64,000 nucleotides of DNA, taken from contig MU277695.1 of assembly GCA_022385805.1 (NCBI GenBank), positions 168,981-232,980 of the forward strand. The letters are read 5' to 3'. Below the pieces are notes generated by a model. It did no database searches and was not told the DNA's origin. It saw only the letters and a list, made by a program, of their open reading frames with translations. Below are positions 44,589 to 55,600 of the stretch, one piece after another (the first letter of the stretch is position 1; each line of letters starts with the position of its first letter). The stretch is from Pilatotrama ljubarskyi (taxonomy: Eukaryota > Basidiomycota > Agaricomycetes > Polyporales > Polyporaceae). Both the position numbers and the translations under genes were made by a program.

Positions 44589-46823
44589 TCATGCAGGCGT
44601 AATCAAGAACGCGGCGGTATCGTGTTTGTCGATCAATGCACTGTAGATCCCTGAGAAAACCCCAAGGTTCGCTCCCGTCCACATGTCGTGGACGTTGTAT
44701 GACCCCGTACCAAGGCCAGGAACATCGGCGAAGTTGAAGGCCTTCGATGTAGCTGACCCCGTATTTACGACGAATACGTGCACCCCTCTCGAGGACTTCC
44801 CGGCATAGAACTCGGGGGGGTTCGTGGTGGATGGAGAGGAGGCGGACGCGAACGGCATAGCTGGTGCGCCGATGGAAGCGTCTTGATGGAACGCGAGCAG
44901 CTCGGCATTGGTGACAATAGCGAGTTGTGTCGAATTGAGTTTGCTCAGCTGCGAAAAGGCTTGTGAACTTTACTGCCACCGGAAATTATAGTGTTCACGT
45001 ACATCGGTACCCAGAAGGATAGGACTCTTGAGGAAGCACCAGGCCGCGAAGTGCGTTCGTTGTTCTTGTATGGTTAGATCGCCGTTTCCGATCTCCATCA
45101 TGTCCCTGGTGAGAAGTCAACTGTACTGAGGAGCATAGGCTAAACCAATATCGCGCACATATCGTTATGTGAGTAGAAATCGACTGAGGTGAGGTGCTGA
45201 ACGTTCGTCGCGATAATGCTCGTGATGTAGCTCCAAGACGCGCTCGAATCGCCGGACATGCGCCACGAGTGCCCCTGCGCAGAGTCGTCATAAGCATGTA
45301 CAAAGCATCAATATAGGCCTCGAGAAGGACACGCACGACACGGGCACCCCAGTCCCAGACGTTCGCAGCACCCCAGATGCAGAGGTTGAATTGGAAGGGT
45401 CGGCCAGTCTCGTTCAGCGCCGCCCTGGATACGTTCGATTTATACCAAGCTGAGGAACTGGGGAAGGAACTCACGTCATCTGGCGGTAGCGGATGGCGGA
45501 ATTCGAGTTGCTATATAGCACGTCAGGAAGAATTCTTGATATGTCAAAGGGGTGCAACGCTACGCACTACCAGTCGCCTCCCGGCGGCGTCTATGGCTGA
45601 GATCAGCGTTCTATCGCGCTAATGTTTACGAGGGGATACCTACGCCGCTGTCGGACCAGTTACCGGGGACGTTGCAGTTGTCTGCGGGTCGCGGTCGTGC
45701 TTTAGAACACGTGCGCATGTAGTCATCCCGGGAATACATACCGTACTTGAGATCTAGTACCGATCAGTATGACATTCACGTCAATCGCTCAGTATGTAGG
45801 CACGTACAATCCACTCCCCACTCAGCAAAGGTGGTCGCGTCCAGTACCTCATTGCCCAATGAGCCCGGAAAGCCGGCACACGTCGCCGTACCAGCATCAC
45901 TGTAACAGCATCATGAGTAGGTACACGATGGCTCTGAAGTCATAGACGCAAGCGGGCGAACCTATAGATACCGAGCTTCAGACCGAGGGCGTGGACTTTC
46001 TCAGCAACGCCGCTGATGCCGTTTGGAAATTTGGTGGGATCAGGGATAATGCGCCCCGTCGAAGCGTTGCGCGTCATCACCGACCAGCAGTCCTGCAGAT
46101 GAGCCGCACATGTCAGTACTGGCTTCGAGGATAAGGGCCACTGAAGCGTTGCATACGTCGATGTTAATGTACTCGTAGCCAACGCCCGCGAGCCCCAGAG
46201 ATACGAACTGGTTCGCGGCGGCGAGAATCTTGTCTTCGTTGATGTCTTTGTGGGACAGCTTAAGTGGCGATTACTCAGATGAGTTGCGGGGGAAGCACTC
46301 ACTGCAGCCATAGGCGTTCCAGGCGTTCCAGCTGTTCGGCCGGAGCGGGGGAGGTTAAATGACGGTATCGCATACTGTGACGACGCAAAAGACCCACCCC
46401 AGGGCGGGAAGCTTGCCTACAGACCGGGACGGCCCGACGGTAGGTGCGCTAGCCGCGATACCCGTCAAGGTAGCAGTACTGCTGCGCGTCGCACTGGACG
46501 ACTGCGACGACGGGGCTAACGTCGTGCTTGCGACACCAGTCGAGGTCACGATCGTACTGGTAACACTCGGGCTGCCAGTACCGTGGAGACACTGCGAGTA
46601 GTACGGGTTCTGCGCCACGCATGTCCACCTGTTACTTCCCGTCAGTATCCTGCATGCCCCAGTCGACACGCACGAAGGATACGCACCCTGAGGGACATGT
46701 CGTGCCGCCTGCCCACCCGATGCCCCCGCACTGGCCCCACTCGCTTTGCGCAAGTGCGCCGCTGGCGAAGCCCGCGAGGGCGTACAAGCCCGAAAGGACG
46801 CCGGTATGCATCCGCAGTACCAT
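44589..46823 (-). CDS. Secreted GH27 alpha-galactosidase with N-terminal CBM1
   Basis: Retaining alpha-galactosidase removing galactose from galactomannan or raffinose-type sugars, tethered to cellulose by a CBM1. Start [20 protein letters not shown] (46823) is a signal peptide. CBM1 follows: [16 protein letters not shown], an intron, then [14 protein letters not shown], with the Cys and aromatic residues of the family. A Ser/Thr linker leads to the catalytic domain: [84 protein letters not shown] (nucleophile Asp), [31 protein letters not shown] [19 protein letters not shown], then [13 protein letters not shown]. The C-terminal beta domain ends [10 protein letters not shown] at 44589. At least ten introns; a 12-nt exon lies at 45742-45753. 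Whole length, about 520 residues, is expected for CBM1 plus GH27. Confidence 0.93.
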
Positions 46824-46863
46824 AACGATTGAGCTACGCGGGCGACGCTTCGCCTCCCTCCTC

Positions 46864-46870
46864 GTTTATA
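46864..46870 (-). promoter_or_regulatory. TATA box of alpha-galactosidase gene
   Basis: On the minus strand TATAAAC lies about 42 bp upstream of the ATG ending at 46823, consistent with a regulated extracellular enzyme gene. Confidence 0.5.
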
Positions 46871-47436
46871 TGTGGGCTCAGAGCCGACGTTGAACGAGGC
46901 TTCCTGGTTGCACATGGTCAGCGGCGGAACGACGGTACCTTGTCCGTCTAGAGAGTCATGAGGGCTGCCGTTCGACCCGCCTGGAGTAGCTTCGGAGAGT
47001 TGCAGAAGACAACAACTCTGTAGATTCCCCGGTGTGCACGGATCCTACTGAACTAATGGAAAGTGTGCGCCGTATCAAGCGACCTACCGCTCAACAGAGG
47101 AAGACCTTGAGAAGCGATCCAGGCCCTGCAGCTTGGTCTGCCGTGCCGATTTCAATGACCGTGACGCACGTACATATATACCGGCCTCAGAACCCATTTC
47201 ACCTGGCAAAACAAGGGCTGTGACAGCATATCCATACCGTTGGAGACAGGCAGATAGAAGGGAACGCCTCGCAATACCGAGTAAGGCGACCGATGAGGTA
47301 CATAGTACAAGTCCGGGTCCTTGAACTTGTCTGAGCCACCGCAGCTGCAGGCGAAGGGGAGGGCGTCTATCCTCACACCCGCCAGATGAGCAAAATGCAA
47401 AAAGACGCTCAAATGGCCCGCGCCCCGACAAGCGTC
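46871..47436. other. Intergenic between alpha-galactosidase and U6
   Basis: About 560 bp. A minus-strand frame at about 47152-47412 contains locally protein-like sequence (GGSDKFKDPDLYYVPHRSPY), but no start, splice context or family can be assigned. A TATATATA string occurs at about 47173, too far from U6 to be its TATA box. Confidence 0.4.
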
Positions 47437-47463
47437 GTTGTCCCCTTCGGGGTGACATACGAA

Positions 47464-47494
<31 letters not shown>

Positions 47495-47566
47495 GGCCCC
47501 TGCACAAGGATGACACGCTTTCCCGGAGTGGTAGACCTACGGGTCTCAATATTTATGCTTCTTTTT
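47437..47566 (+). ncRNA. U6: U6 spliceosomal snRNA
   Basis: The core is essentially identical to U6 of other eukaryotes: a 5' stem-loop (GTCCCCTTCGGGGTGAC), then AAATTGGAACGATACAGAGA, AGATTAGCATGGCCCCTGCA and AAGGATGACACGC. The ACAGAGA box is at 47478-47484 and the AGC triad at 47490-47492, followed by the internal stem-loop. U6 base-pairs with the 5' splice site and U2 in the spliceosome catalytic centre. After GACACGC (47518) the 3' tail departs from the usual short form: a small hairpin (AGACC TAC GGGTCT) precedes a T5 run at 47562-47566, taken as the Pol III terminator. A B-box-like CGTTCGAAGCTC lies at 47578-47589. The true 3' end could be nearer 47540. Confidence 0.93.
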
Positions 47567-49168
47567 GCCCCCGAATCCGTTCGAAGCTCAAATGTGGTCT
47601 GTTGAGCCACCGCAAATGCAAGGACGGCGGGCGAACACGCGAGTAGAATGATATTGCATGCAACGGCACTGCTCCTGTATGTACAACTCTGTATAACTGA
47701 ATGTGCAGCAAACAGATCGGTCAGGCTCTCTGTGATAATTACAGCAGGGTGCAAAACGATAGACCACGGCCAAAAATGTGTGCTGAGGTCGCACCACGAT
47801 CCGACGGAGATCACTGCCTAGAATGGTGTGCAAAGCGCTCGCTTTGGAGGTGTCGCTCCACCATCCCCCGCCTCTGAGGGGACGATGTGGTGCGGGCAAC
47901 GTTAGGATTGCCATCTTAGGCTCGCGTAGTCTATCACGGTCTGAGCGCGGAGTTATGGCCGCGGTCTATCGTTCTGCACCCTGCTGTAATGCCTCTTTCA
48001 GTCCCTCTGTGGAGATTGTACGGTGTGAAAGTCACACGGCGGTTCAGCCGGTAACTGGGGGAATTTCCTCCCGTCGTCGACGAATACTCATCCAATTGTG
48101 TTGAATTTCACCCGTGAACAGTTGAATGGAACGGTTGAAATGTCAGCCGTTAAATGTCCGGTTTCAGCGGGTCGGATGAGCGGTCAATAACAGAGGTTGA
48201 AGACCGGATGAAGATGAATCAAGGCTGAATTCCAGTAGGTTTTCATCTGCGGCAGCTGAGCAATGGATCCTGGTCTTGCAGACGGCACACACGTAGACAG
48301 CTCAAGCAGATGCATTACAGCGCAACAACCGACGCCGTCACAAACTACGTAAAGTACAATAGAAGAAGTACTAGCAGACATGGCACGAGAAGGCTCCAGC
48401 TACAGAGTTCGTGACCGTGAGTTCCCCGATGTTTATTCCGTGAAATGCTGATGCAACGGTCACACGGGGAACTTACTTGCATTATACCGCTGCACGATGA
48501 CTCACTGATGGGAGCTTGAGTTGGTTCGAAAGGGCCGCTGCGCACCTGGGAGGCATATGGTCCTACTTTGGTGGGAAAAAAGCCAAAACGAAACATACCG
48601 GTGTGGTACCGCAATAGATACGCCTAGCACCCTCGCAGTGGAGACATCCAGGCAGTATCAACAGAGTCAGGTAGTGAATCAAGCAGAACGCAGGACCACT
48701 GCAAAGCGCGAGCCCTAAGAGAACAGGTCGTGGTGGACAAGAGCAAGAAAGCAGAGCGCCCGTTCGCGGGCCGCGGGCCTTCTGAAGGCGAAGCGCCGGT
48801 ACTCCATTTGACCCCACAGAGGCGCCAACTGACGTCGAAACGTCGAAGTCACTCAGGCTGAATAGAAGCCATGGTGAGGGTGAAATTGGCCGTCTTAGAT
48901 TCAAGCGACGCTCATCCGTTACCCACTTTTAACCCGCAAAAGGCTGAAATGATACAAATCACCCGAGCGCTGTGTAAGCGCTGGTTGACTTCTACACGCG
49001 GCAATTTGCATAGTGTCCGCGTCCGCCGGACATGCTGCGGAACATCCTATTGAAATCTCGCGTAGTCGTCATCGTACCCGCAGATCATATGAACTGCAGA
49101 GCGACCATTGATAACTTGCAACGGTGATAGTACACTATTATACACTGTGACTGATACGCTACCAGCAT
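47567..49168. other. Gene-poor interval with second inverted-repeat element
   Basis: About 1.6 kb between U6 and the convergent Bli-3-type gene. Apart from the element at 47738-47990 no gene is supported. Sequence at about 48090-48220 (GTTGAATTTCACCC, CAGTTGAATGG, CGGTTGAAATG, AGAGGTTGAAG) repeats GTTGAA at irregular spacing and differs from its surroundings; it may be a decayed repeat, but I could not find boundaries. Confidence 0.45.
47738..47990. mobile_element. MITE-like non-autonomous DNA element, copy 2
   Basis: The left end reads ATTACAGCAGGGTGCAAAAC then GATAGACC(A)CGGCCA (47738-47772). The right end, read on the minus strand from 47990, is ATTACAGCAGGGTGCAGAAC then GATAGACCGCGGCCA. 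The inverted repeats match over about 35 bp with only a few differences. Interior is about 180 bp with no coding frame. The ATTACAGCAGG terminus and the internal CGATAGACC block are shared with the 433-bp element at 29130-29562, so both belong to one family of differing lengths. No certain target-site duplication is visible. It lies 170 bp downstream of U6, away from coding sequence. Confidence 0.75.
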
Positions 49169-49944
49169 TTACTTCGACGTGAGACCCTGCACCAGCTGAA
49201 TCTAGGGAATAATCAGCGTACGTGTATGTCGGGATGATCATAGCGTACTCACCTCGTCCTTCGTGATCGTCCTCAGCTCTCCGGGGGCGGCGGTCTTGCC
49301 CGTGACGGCACTAACCGCGACATCCATAGCCTGACCGACCTTGCCGCGAGTAGCAATCCAATACCGGATCTCATCGGGAATCACCTCGATGACCGCGACA
49401 CGAGGATCGTTCTGGTCACCTTTGTGCACACCATCTCCGAGGTCCCCAAACCAGGCGGCGGTACTGCAAGCAAGGTTCATCAGACGCCTTACCGGTGGTG
49501 AACGACGCTACGAGGGTACTTACGCAGAGCTCCAGTGCTTCGCGATCTTCTCCTTGTCCTGGGAGATCTTGGCCGTACCGGCGTATGATGCCCAGTTCGT
49601 AGTCGACTCGTCGTAGAACGCCACGTTCACGTGGGAGTCGTTCTCAATCTCGTCGAACTTATGGGAGACGCGGTTCGCGATGAAAACGAGGTTGACCTGG
49701 TCAGGGTGCACAGCTGTTGTGAGACCGACGTGAGTACGTAGTCCTGTAGGGAGACTGAGCGAGATCACGTACGTCCGGCCGGTGCCATAGCGCGGGCATG
49801 CAGATGGCCACTCGAAGAGCGCGTGGTGAGCATGCCGGTCTTGACATTCTTCACGATGGAGTGTAGACCCTGGATCTTCTCCTGAGGCGTGAGGTTGTTG
49901 TTCTCAGCCTTGGCGGTGTACGGGTCGAGCTCCTTGTTGGACAT
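49169..49944 (-). CDS. Bli-3-type FMN-binding split-barrel stress protein (pyridoxamine 5'-phosphate oxidase-like)
   Basis: Related to general stress protein 26 and to Neurospora blue-light-inducible bli-3; probably binds FMN, with an undefined reaction. Start MSNKELDPYTAKAENNNLTP ends at 49944. The first exon contains LHSIVKNVKTGMLTTRSSSG and HLHARAMAPAG. Next comes the barrel core: VNLVFIANRVSHKFDEIEND, SHVNVAFYDESTTNWASYAG, TAKISQDKEKIAKHW, TAAWFGDLGDGVHKGDQNDP and RVAVIEVIPDEIRYW. It ends at 49169 after a short last exon, IQLVQGLTSK. About 205 residues, full length for the family. Introns at about 49780, 49535, 49460 and 49250-49200 are canonical. TATAAGA at about 50027-50033 lies some 85 bp upstream. 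Confidence 0.9.
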
Positions 49945-50959
49945 GATGTTTGCTGTTGACTTTGAAAGTAAAGGGTTGCGAAAGAAGAGGGGTTGTGTGG
50001 AGACGCGGCGACATGGCTGTCAGGGTTCTTATATGCGCTGGGCTGGAGTGGACTGGCACGAGTCGAAGGACGGAGGAGGCGACTGACGTTGGGGTCTGAC
50101 ATCATACTCGTGGACGGATCGGGCGTTTGGCCAACCTTGCTCGGCACCCTCGCGTTGCGTGCTTGTCGGACCCAGCGAGACCCATGACATGCACGGTCTC
50201 GGGCAAGACAGCAGCTGCTTGCTTACGGCCATGTGGGCGCACACATGTGCTGACCGTGATCCCGCGACACCGACACCGACATAGGATGCTTCTGGCACCA
50301 CGCAGCATACGGAGGCGCTGCAGTCGCCCCGGAGGTAATGCATAGGCATGTATAAGACTTCGTACGCGGGCGTACACTCTCATGCAGTCGGCGATTGATA
50401 TTGAAGATGTGCAGCCTCTCTCAACGGATGCGAGATGCACGAGAAGATCGCGGCCGAGCCCCATCGTCGGCACGAGGTATCCAGGAGAGCCAAAAGCAAA
50501 AGGCGGGGCTATATGCTCCGCATACAAGGAGGTGAGCGGCGCAAAGGATGCATTGTGCGGACAAAGCTGAGGACAAGGCAGGCGGAGAGACGAGAACCGA
50601 GAGAGGCTGGCCAGGAACGCGTCGTGGGAGACGCGACACGCGTTGTTTGGCAACGGGCGTCAACGCGTCGTCCAGTTCGTTTTCATCCCGACCCTTAGCC
50701 GACCGCCACCCGCCTGCTTTTCCTCATCTCATAAATATTTGCCTCCCGCCCTCGACAGACCCCATCTCTCCTGCCCACCCCATTTTCATACGCCACCGCA
50801 GAACGCACAGCTATCCTCTAAAACCACCGCGCGTTGCTACACCGGCCTCCTCAACTGACCCATTTCCATTTCTCCACCGTTGCCGCTCCACGAGTAATTG
50901 CTCCACTACCGGCTTGATATACCGCCCTCTCCTACCACTTCTGGTTCCCTATCACGACC
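49945..50959. other. Divergent intergenic region
   Basis: About 1 kb between the Bli-3-type gene and the next plus-strand gene. A 183-codon minus-strand frame at 50102-50653 has no domain, is Arg/Cys-rich and overlaps frames in other registers, so it is not called. The 200 bp upstream of 50960 are strongly pyrimidine-rich (CT-rich), as in many fungal promoters without a TATA box. Confidence 0.45.
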
Positions 50960-51930
50960 ATGGCGGCTACCTTCTACTCGTCCTTTTTTTCCTCCGGCCT
51001 CCTTGCACAGCACTCGCCGCGCCCGCATACGACCCGGCCGTCAACCCCAACCACCCCCCGCCCTGCTACTGCAGCGCTCGCACCCGAGGACATCACCCCG
51101 ACCGCGCCAGTGACCACACAGGACGTCTTCTCGTCCAACGAATCCCAAGTCCTGCCATCCATCTCTGTCGCTGCGCCAGCCACTGAGGGTGACTCCCGGC
51201 CACGCCTCCGTCGGCGGCGCTCTTCCCTCGCGGGGGCGGCCTCGCCACTAGCGGCCATGAAGTCCTCCGCACCGATGCGTCAAGCCGCCTCTTCAGTGCA
51301 GAGGCAGAACCTGACTTTGCGCGCTCGTGCAGGCAGCGATGCCAGCATCCTCTCTACTGCTACGGCCAGCTCAGTCTCCAGCTTCGGCGCAGCCGGTCCT
51401 GAGAACACGTCCACCCAGAGACCCTCGGGTATCATTGGCAGGCTGCGTAGTGGCAGCCTTGGTACCGCTCTCCTCAGGTTCATTTCGCTCCGGTCTCATC
51501 CCAGCGGGATATGTATGCTGAGAATTACAATTTGGACAGACCTCGCCGTGGACTGCGCCGCGCTGCACCGCCCATGCCCGCCCCGCCGCCGACCGCGCCC
51601 CTTCCAGAGGTCCCTCCCGTTCCGCCATCGCCCACTTCCTCCCGCACTCTGCCGACGATCGTCGCCAGCCCTGAACAGCCCACGACCCCGAGGCGGCCAC
51701 TCGCGCGGCGGTCGCAGACGTGTGACAACTACGACCTGACCGCATCGCCGTTCAGCGTGGCGGGGGCGTCGCCCATGTGCATCACTGACGAGGAGGACAC
51801 GTTCGCGGCTGCGTGCGCGGGTCTGCCCTCAAGCCCCGGGTTGGCGCCCGGGAGGGAGAACGACATGCAGGTCGACTATCCTAGCCCTATCGACGGTGCT
51901 GCCTTCGAGTGGAGTCGTCGGAATAACTGA
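50960..51930 (+). CDS. Hypothetical low-complexity, mostly disordered protein
   Basis: No family recognised. Starts MAATFYSSFFSSGLLAQHSP at 50960. The protein is Ser/Pro/Ala/Thr-rich with basic patches (RLRRRRSSLAGAASPLAAMK) and a conserved-looking segment MRQAASSVQRQNLTLRARAG. A 61-bp intron is inferred at about 51478-51538 (CTCAG|GTTCAT..GGACAG|ACCTCG), which joins GTALLR to PRRGLRRAAPPMPAPPP in frame and avoids a frame change otherwise present. The last part ends GAAFEWSRRNN at 51930. About 303 residues. No signal peptide or membrane helix is evident. Many S/T-P sites suggest phosphoregulation. Similar disordered proteins are common in basidiomycetes. Confidence 0.68.
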
Positions 51931-52688
51931 ACATGATCACGAGTACACCAAGGTGTCCCTGGCGGGCGTCCTTGGTCGACATTTGGGGACGAATCAGCAG
52001 CGCCCTGGACGGTGCTGAACTCTGTACATTCCTGCACTCTTCGTTGTCGACTCGCACGCTTTCGAGGTTTCCGCGTTTCTTTCACTTTCCCTGACTATGT
52101 ATATGGACCTTCCCCACCGATCTACTACCTCGCTCATATCACGCTGTTGCTACCATTAATCGCTTTGCTTCTCGCCACTCTTCATGCTTACCTTATTGTA
52201 GGATACCTATACTCGCCGCTCGTTTCTCACAGGCCGCCTAGATAAAAACGGCTTGCGTACGATAATGAAACTCCGTCGCCTATGGGCCGGCCGCGGAGTA
52301 ACTAGTACTGTAGGTGCGTACCCGTATGTAGTACGCTTGCGTTTGCTCCCTCTGTCGCGCGAATGCGCCTGGGCTTCATCCCGCTTCTTCAAATCAATGT
52401 CACTACGATTTGCCACGATGACATATTTGTTGGCTGGCCTTCCTTCATCCCCCCGTCGCACTGCTCACCAGGTAGGCCTACAGGTTCCTGGTGGTGCTGA
52501 CGTTGCAATTCGTCCCGGGTAGCAAGCAGCTTGCGGCTCTGCGGTCAGCTCCGTGTACACCGCACATAATATCGTCGTTCATGGAGGCTGGCATACACAG
52601 TCAGCCTCCCTCACGGCATCCTGTACGCATACATCGAGGTCCGTACCGTCATTCTACGCAGCTCGAGAAGCTGAGCTCACGGTCTGAC
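51931..52688. other. Intergenic, promoter of the PH-like/coiled-coil gene
   Basis: About 760 bp between two plus-strand genes. An open frame begins upstream at 52491 and is in frame with the next gene, so an earlier start is possible. I prefer MSRYPQPLTRRS at 52689. No RNA gene or repeat is visible. Confidence 0.45.
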
Positions 52689-55600
52689 ATGTCCCGGTAT
52701 CCCCAGCCTCTGACTAGGAGGAGCACCGCGACCGGCAGCGACGACTCCGCGCCGCTCGTCACGCCCTTCGACGACCTCCCGCTCAACGGCCACGGGAAGA
52801 CTGGACGCCATGACGGCCCTGCGGGTCAGGATGCCGTCCGCATTCGTTCGCCTACGGACATGAGTTCGACGCGGTCTGGGATTCGCGCGTTCCCGATGGA
52901 AGGGGATCTGCCTTCGGGATACAGGCCAGCGGGGGAAGGCGAAGGGTCATACTTTGCTTTGCCTCCTCGACAGGCCGCTGCTCAGGGGCCAGCACTGGAC
53001 CGGAGGGGCACGACCAAGGACCTGATAGGCCGCTTCGAGTCCATGGAGCGCGGGGCCTCGGTCTCGCGAACGTCGACGCGCAGGCACGACTCGGGAAGCG
53101 TTGCCTCAAGCGGGAGGTACAGCGCAACTCCAACTAGGGAGACGGAGAAACCGAAGGAGAAGGGGCGGTCGCCGATCCGCCAGTCGTTCCGAAACTTGCT
53201 CTCGGTGTTCAAGAAGTCGAAACCTGCAGCGAAGGAGCTGCCTCAGGCTCCGGCCCCGACCCCGGTCCCATCACTTCCTGGGACCCGCTACAAGGCCGGG
53301 AGCAGCCCAAGTAACCAAGCATGTGTCCCTTCGCCGGCGACCCCGGGCAAGCCCTCCTTGACGCTCCAAATCCCGTCCTCCACCCTCCCGCAAACAGACC
53401 CGCGCAACTGCATCTCGCCCATCTCCGCGCACACGGGCAAACAAGGCCCGCTCCTCTACCTCTCGCGCGTCCCGGGTCCCTCCGGCGACACCCTCCCGCC
53501 CGTCTGGATGTCTTGCCTCGCTCAGCTGCATACGGCGCACATCCTCGTCTCGTGGTCTACCGCGGAGGGCAACCCGACGAGCCGCCTTGTGCCCTTCACG
53601 GCGTGCTCGGACGTGCGCTCGCTTGCGCTGGGGGATCTGCGCGAGGAGGAGCGCGCGCTGTTGCCGGAGAGGGAGGGAAGGGAGGTGAGGGTGTTCGAGC
53701 TACTCTTTGAGGGCAGGGCGAGGGAGAAGTTCGCTGCGGAGGGTGTGGCGGAGAGGGCTGGGTGGGTCAGTGCGATATGGTAGGAGTCAGCTTGCATTGG
53801 AACGCGCGGGTCGCTGATCGATCTTGGCTCTAGGGACGCCGTACTGCATGCACAAGAGAGCAGGGTCCGCTCTCCTGCGGTATCGGAGAGCGTATATACA
53901 TCCTCCATAAGAGAGCCTATCGAAGCCGAACGTCCCCTCCTCGCACCCAGCCAAACTCATGAGGAGACGTTTGACGACGGTCGAGCATCTACAGCCTCTC
54001 GCATCCCTCAAACCTCAGCACCAAGCGTGGAGCGAGCCTTGCCCGACATTCCCGCCCAGGCCACGGAGAAACATATCCTCCCCCGCCTCGACCTGCGCAA
54101 CCTACCGCCCGTCGCCTCCAGGCAAGCCTCTCTGCCTTCCGGGCTGTCACCTCTTCCAGCCCCTCCCACGACCCCGACAAGCGTCCGGGGGTCGTCCTTC
54201 CTCACCCCCGAACGCTCGAACAGTCCCTCCCGCACTCCAAGCCCATCCATCCGGAACCTCGACCAACGCTCCGTCGTGAAACAGCGTCTCGCCCAGATCG
54301 CCCAGAGCACCTCTGCACGCTCAGCAAGCCCAGTGTCGCCATCGACGCGTCGCTGGGAGCTCAGGGACTCGCCTCGGATGCAGAGGCAGGATAGCAGGGC
54401 GTCGAGCACTGCGGCGTCGATCCTCAATTCGTATGCGCGCACGGAGGTGGGGTCTCCCCAGTCACCTGGCTCGGGCAGGTTGACTACTCTGCCTCCGTCG
54501 CCCATTGGCTCGCCGCCCCCGCAGAGGAGTCACTTCAGCCAGAGGAGCGAGAGTGGTGGCGGCCGATTCCTCGGGCTACCGTTGAGAGATGATGCCGTCT
54601 TTTCGCCCGCTTCCCGATACTCTGACGACGAGACCGGGGGTCAGGGGGAGACCAGAGGTGCTGCCTCGCAAGTCCACTCCGCCCTCGATGGGTTGGCGAT
54701 CCCGCTGCCTCCTTCGGCGGTGTCCCTTGCGCCGCTTGCTCATTCACAGGACGACAGAGACGACGAGACGATCAAGCCGACACTGGAAAACATCCGCGAA
54801 GGCGTTGAGGCTCTGAAAGGACGCTCGGCTACGGACAGCACGAACCTCGTCAACATCCGCACCAAAGTGGACGAAGTGCTCACCGAAGTGCGACGTCTGC
54901 AGCCGGGCAGACGGACGGACGACTCCGGAGCTGTCACAGCTCGGCTGGAGGCGGTCGGAGCTGACATTCGGGGTGATCTGTCGAAACTCCAAAGTGTGCT
55001 CGAGGGTTTGCGGAACACTGGTCAGGCTACGGCAACCACCGCAGCTACTCCAGACTTGAGCGAGGTACAGGAGAAGCTGGACGGTCTTTTGAGGCTATGT
55101 CAGAGCAGAGGCACCGAGCAAGGGGAAGGTAGTACGGAAGTGCGCGCGGCTACCAATGAGGCGAGCATGAATCTAGGGCTTATGAAATGTACGCACTGAT
55201 CTCAGTCGGCTTTAGCTAGCGGACATCCTTGCGTTGCTCAAGGACGCGGAAGAACAGCGCGTAACTCAGATGGAACAGCAAACGGACAGCATTAGATACC
55301 TGAATGAGCTGAACACGGTGAGTGCCGCCTCTCTGAGTATATGCCTTCGCTGAGCAGCGTAACAGTGGCTCGAAGCCTTCGTGAAGCACGGCACTTCCCA
55401 GATTGAAGGCGTCGCAGCCGGCGTCCAGCAGCTATGCCAAGACCTGGGGCCCGTCCCAGAACTGCAGGACGCGGAGGAAGAAGGCGACAAGCCTCCAGCG
55501 GGGAATCTACTATCCGATATACGAACATTCTTGGTGCAGCACAAGGAGCGACAAGAGGATACGGCCGCCTTGCACACATCGGTCAACGGTCTCATTGCTG

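Noticed and set aside
47152..47412. Protein-like minus-strand segment upstream of U6
   Set aside because: Locally plausible amino-acid sequence but no start, splice partners or known family; not enough to call a gene.
50102..50653. 183-codon minus-strand frame upstream of the Bli-3-type gene
   Set aside because: Arg/Cys-rich composition, no domain, several overlapping alternatives and it would cover the Bli-3-type promoter with its TATA element.
51478..51538. Frame change inside the disordered gene at 50960-51930
   Set aside because: A 61-bp GT..AG intron ending TTTGGACAG joins the two parts in frame; a pseudogene reading is unnecessary.
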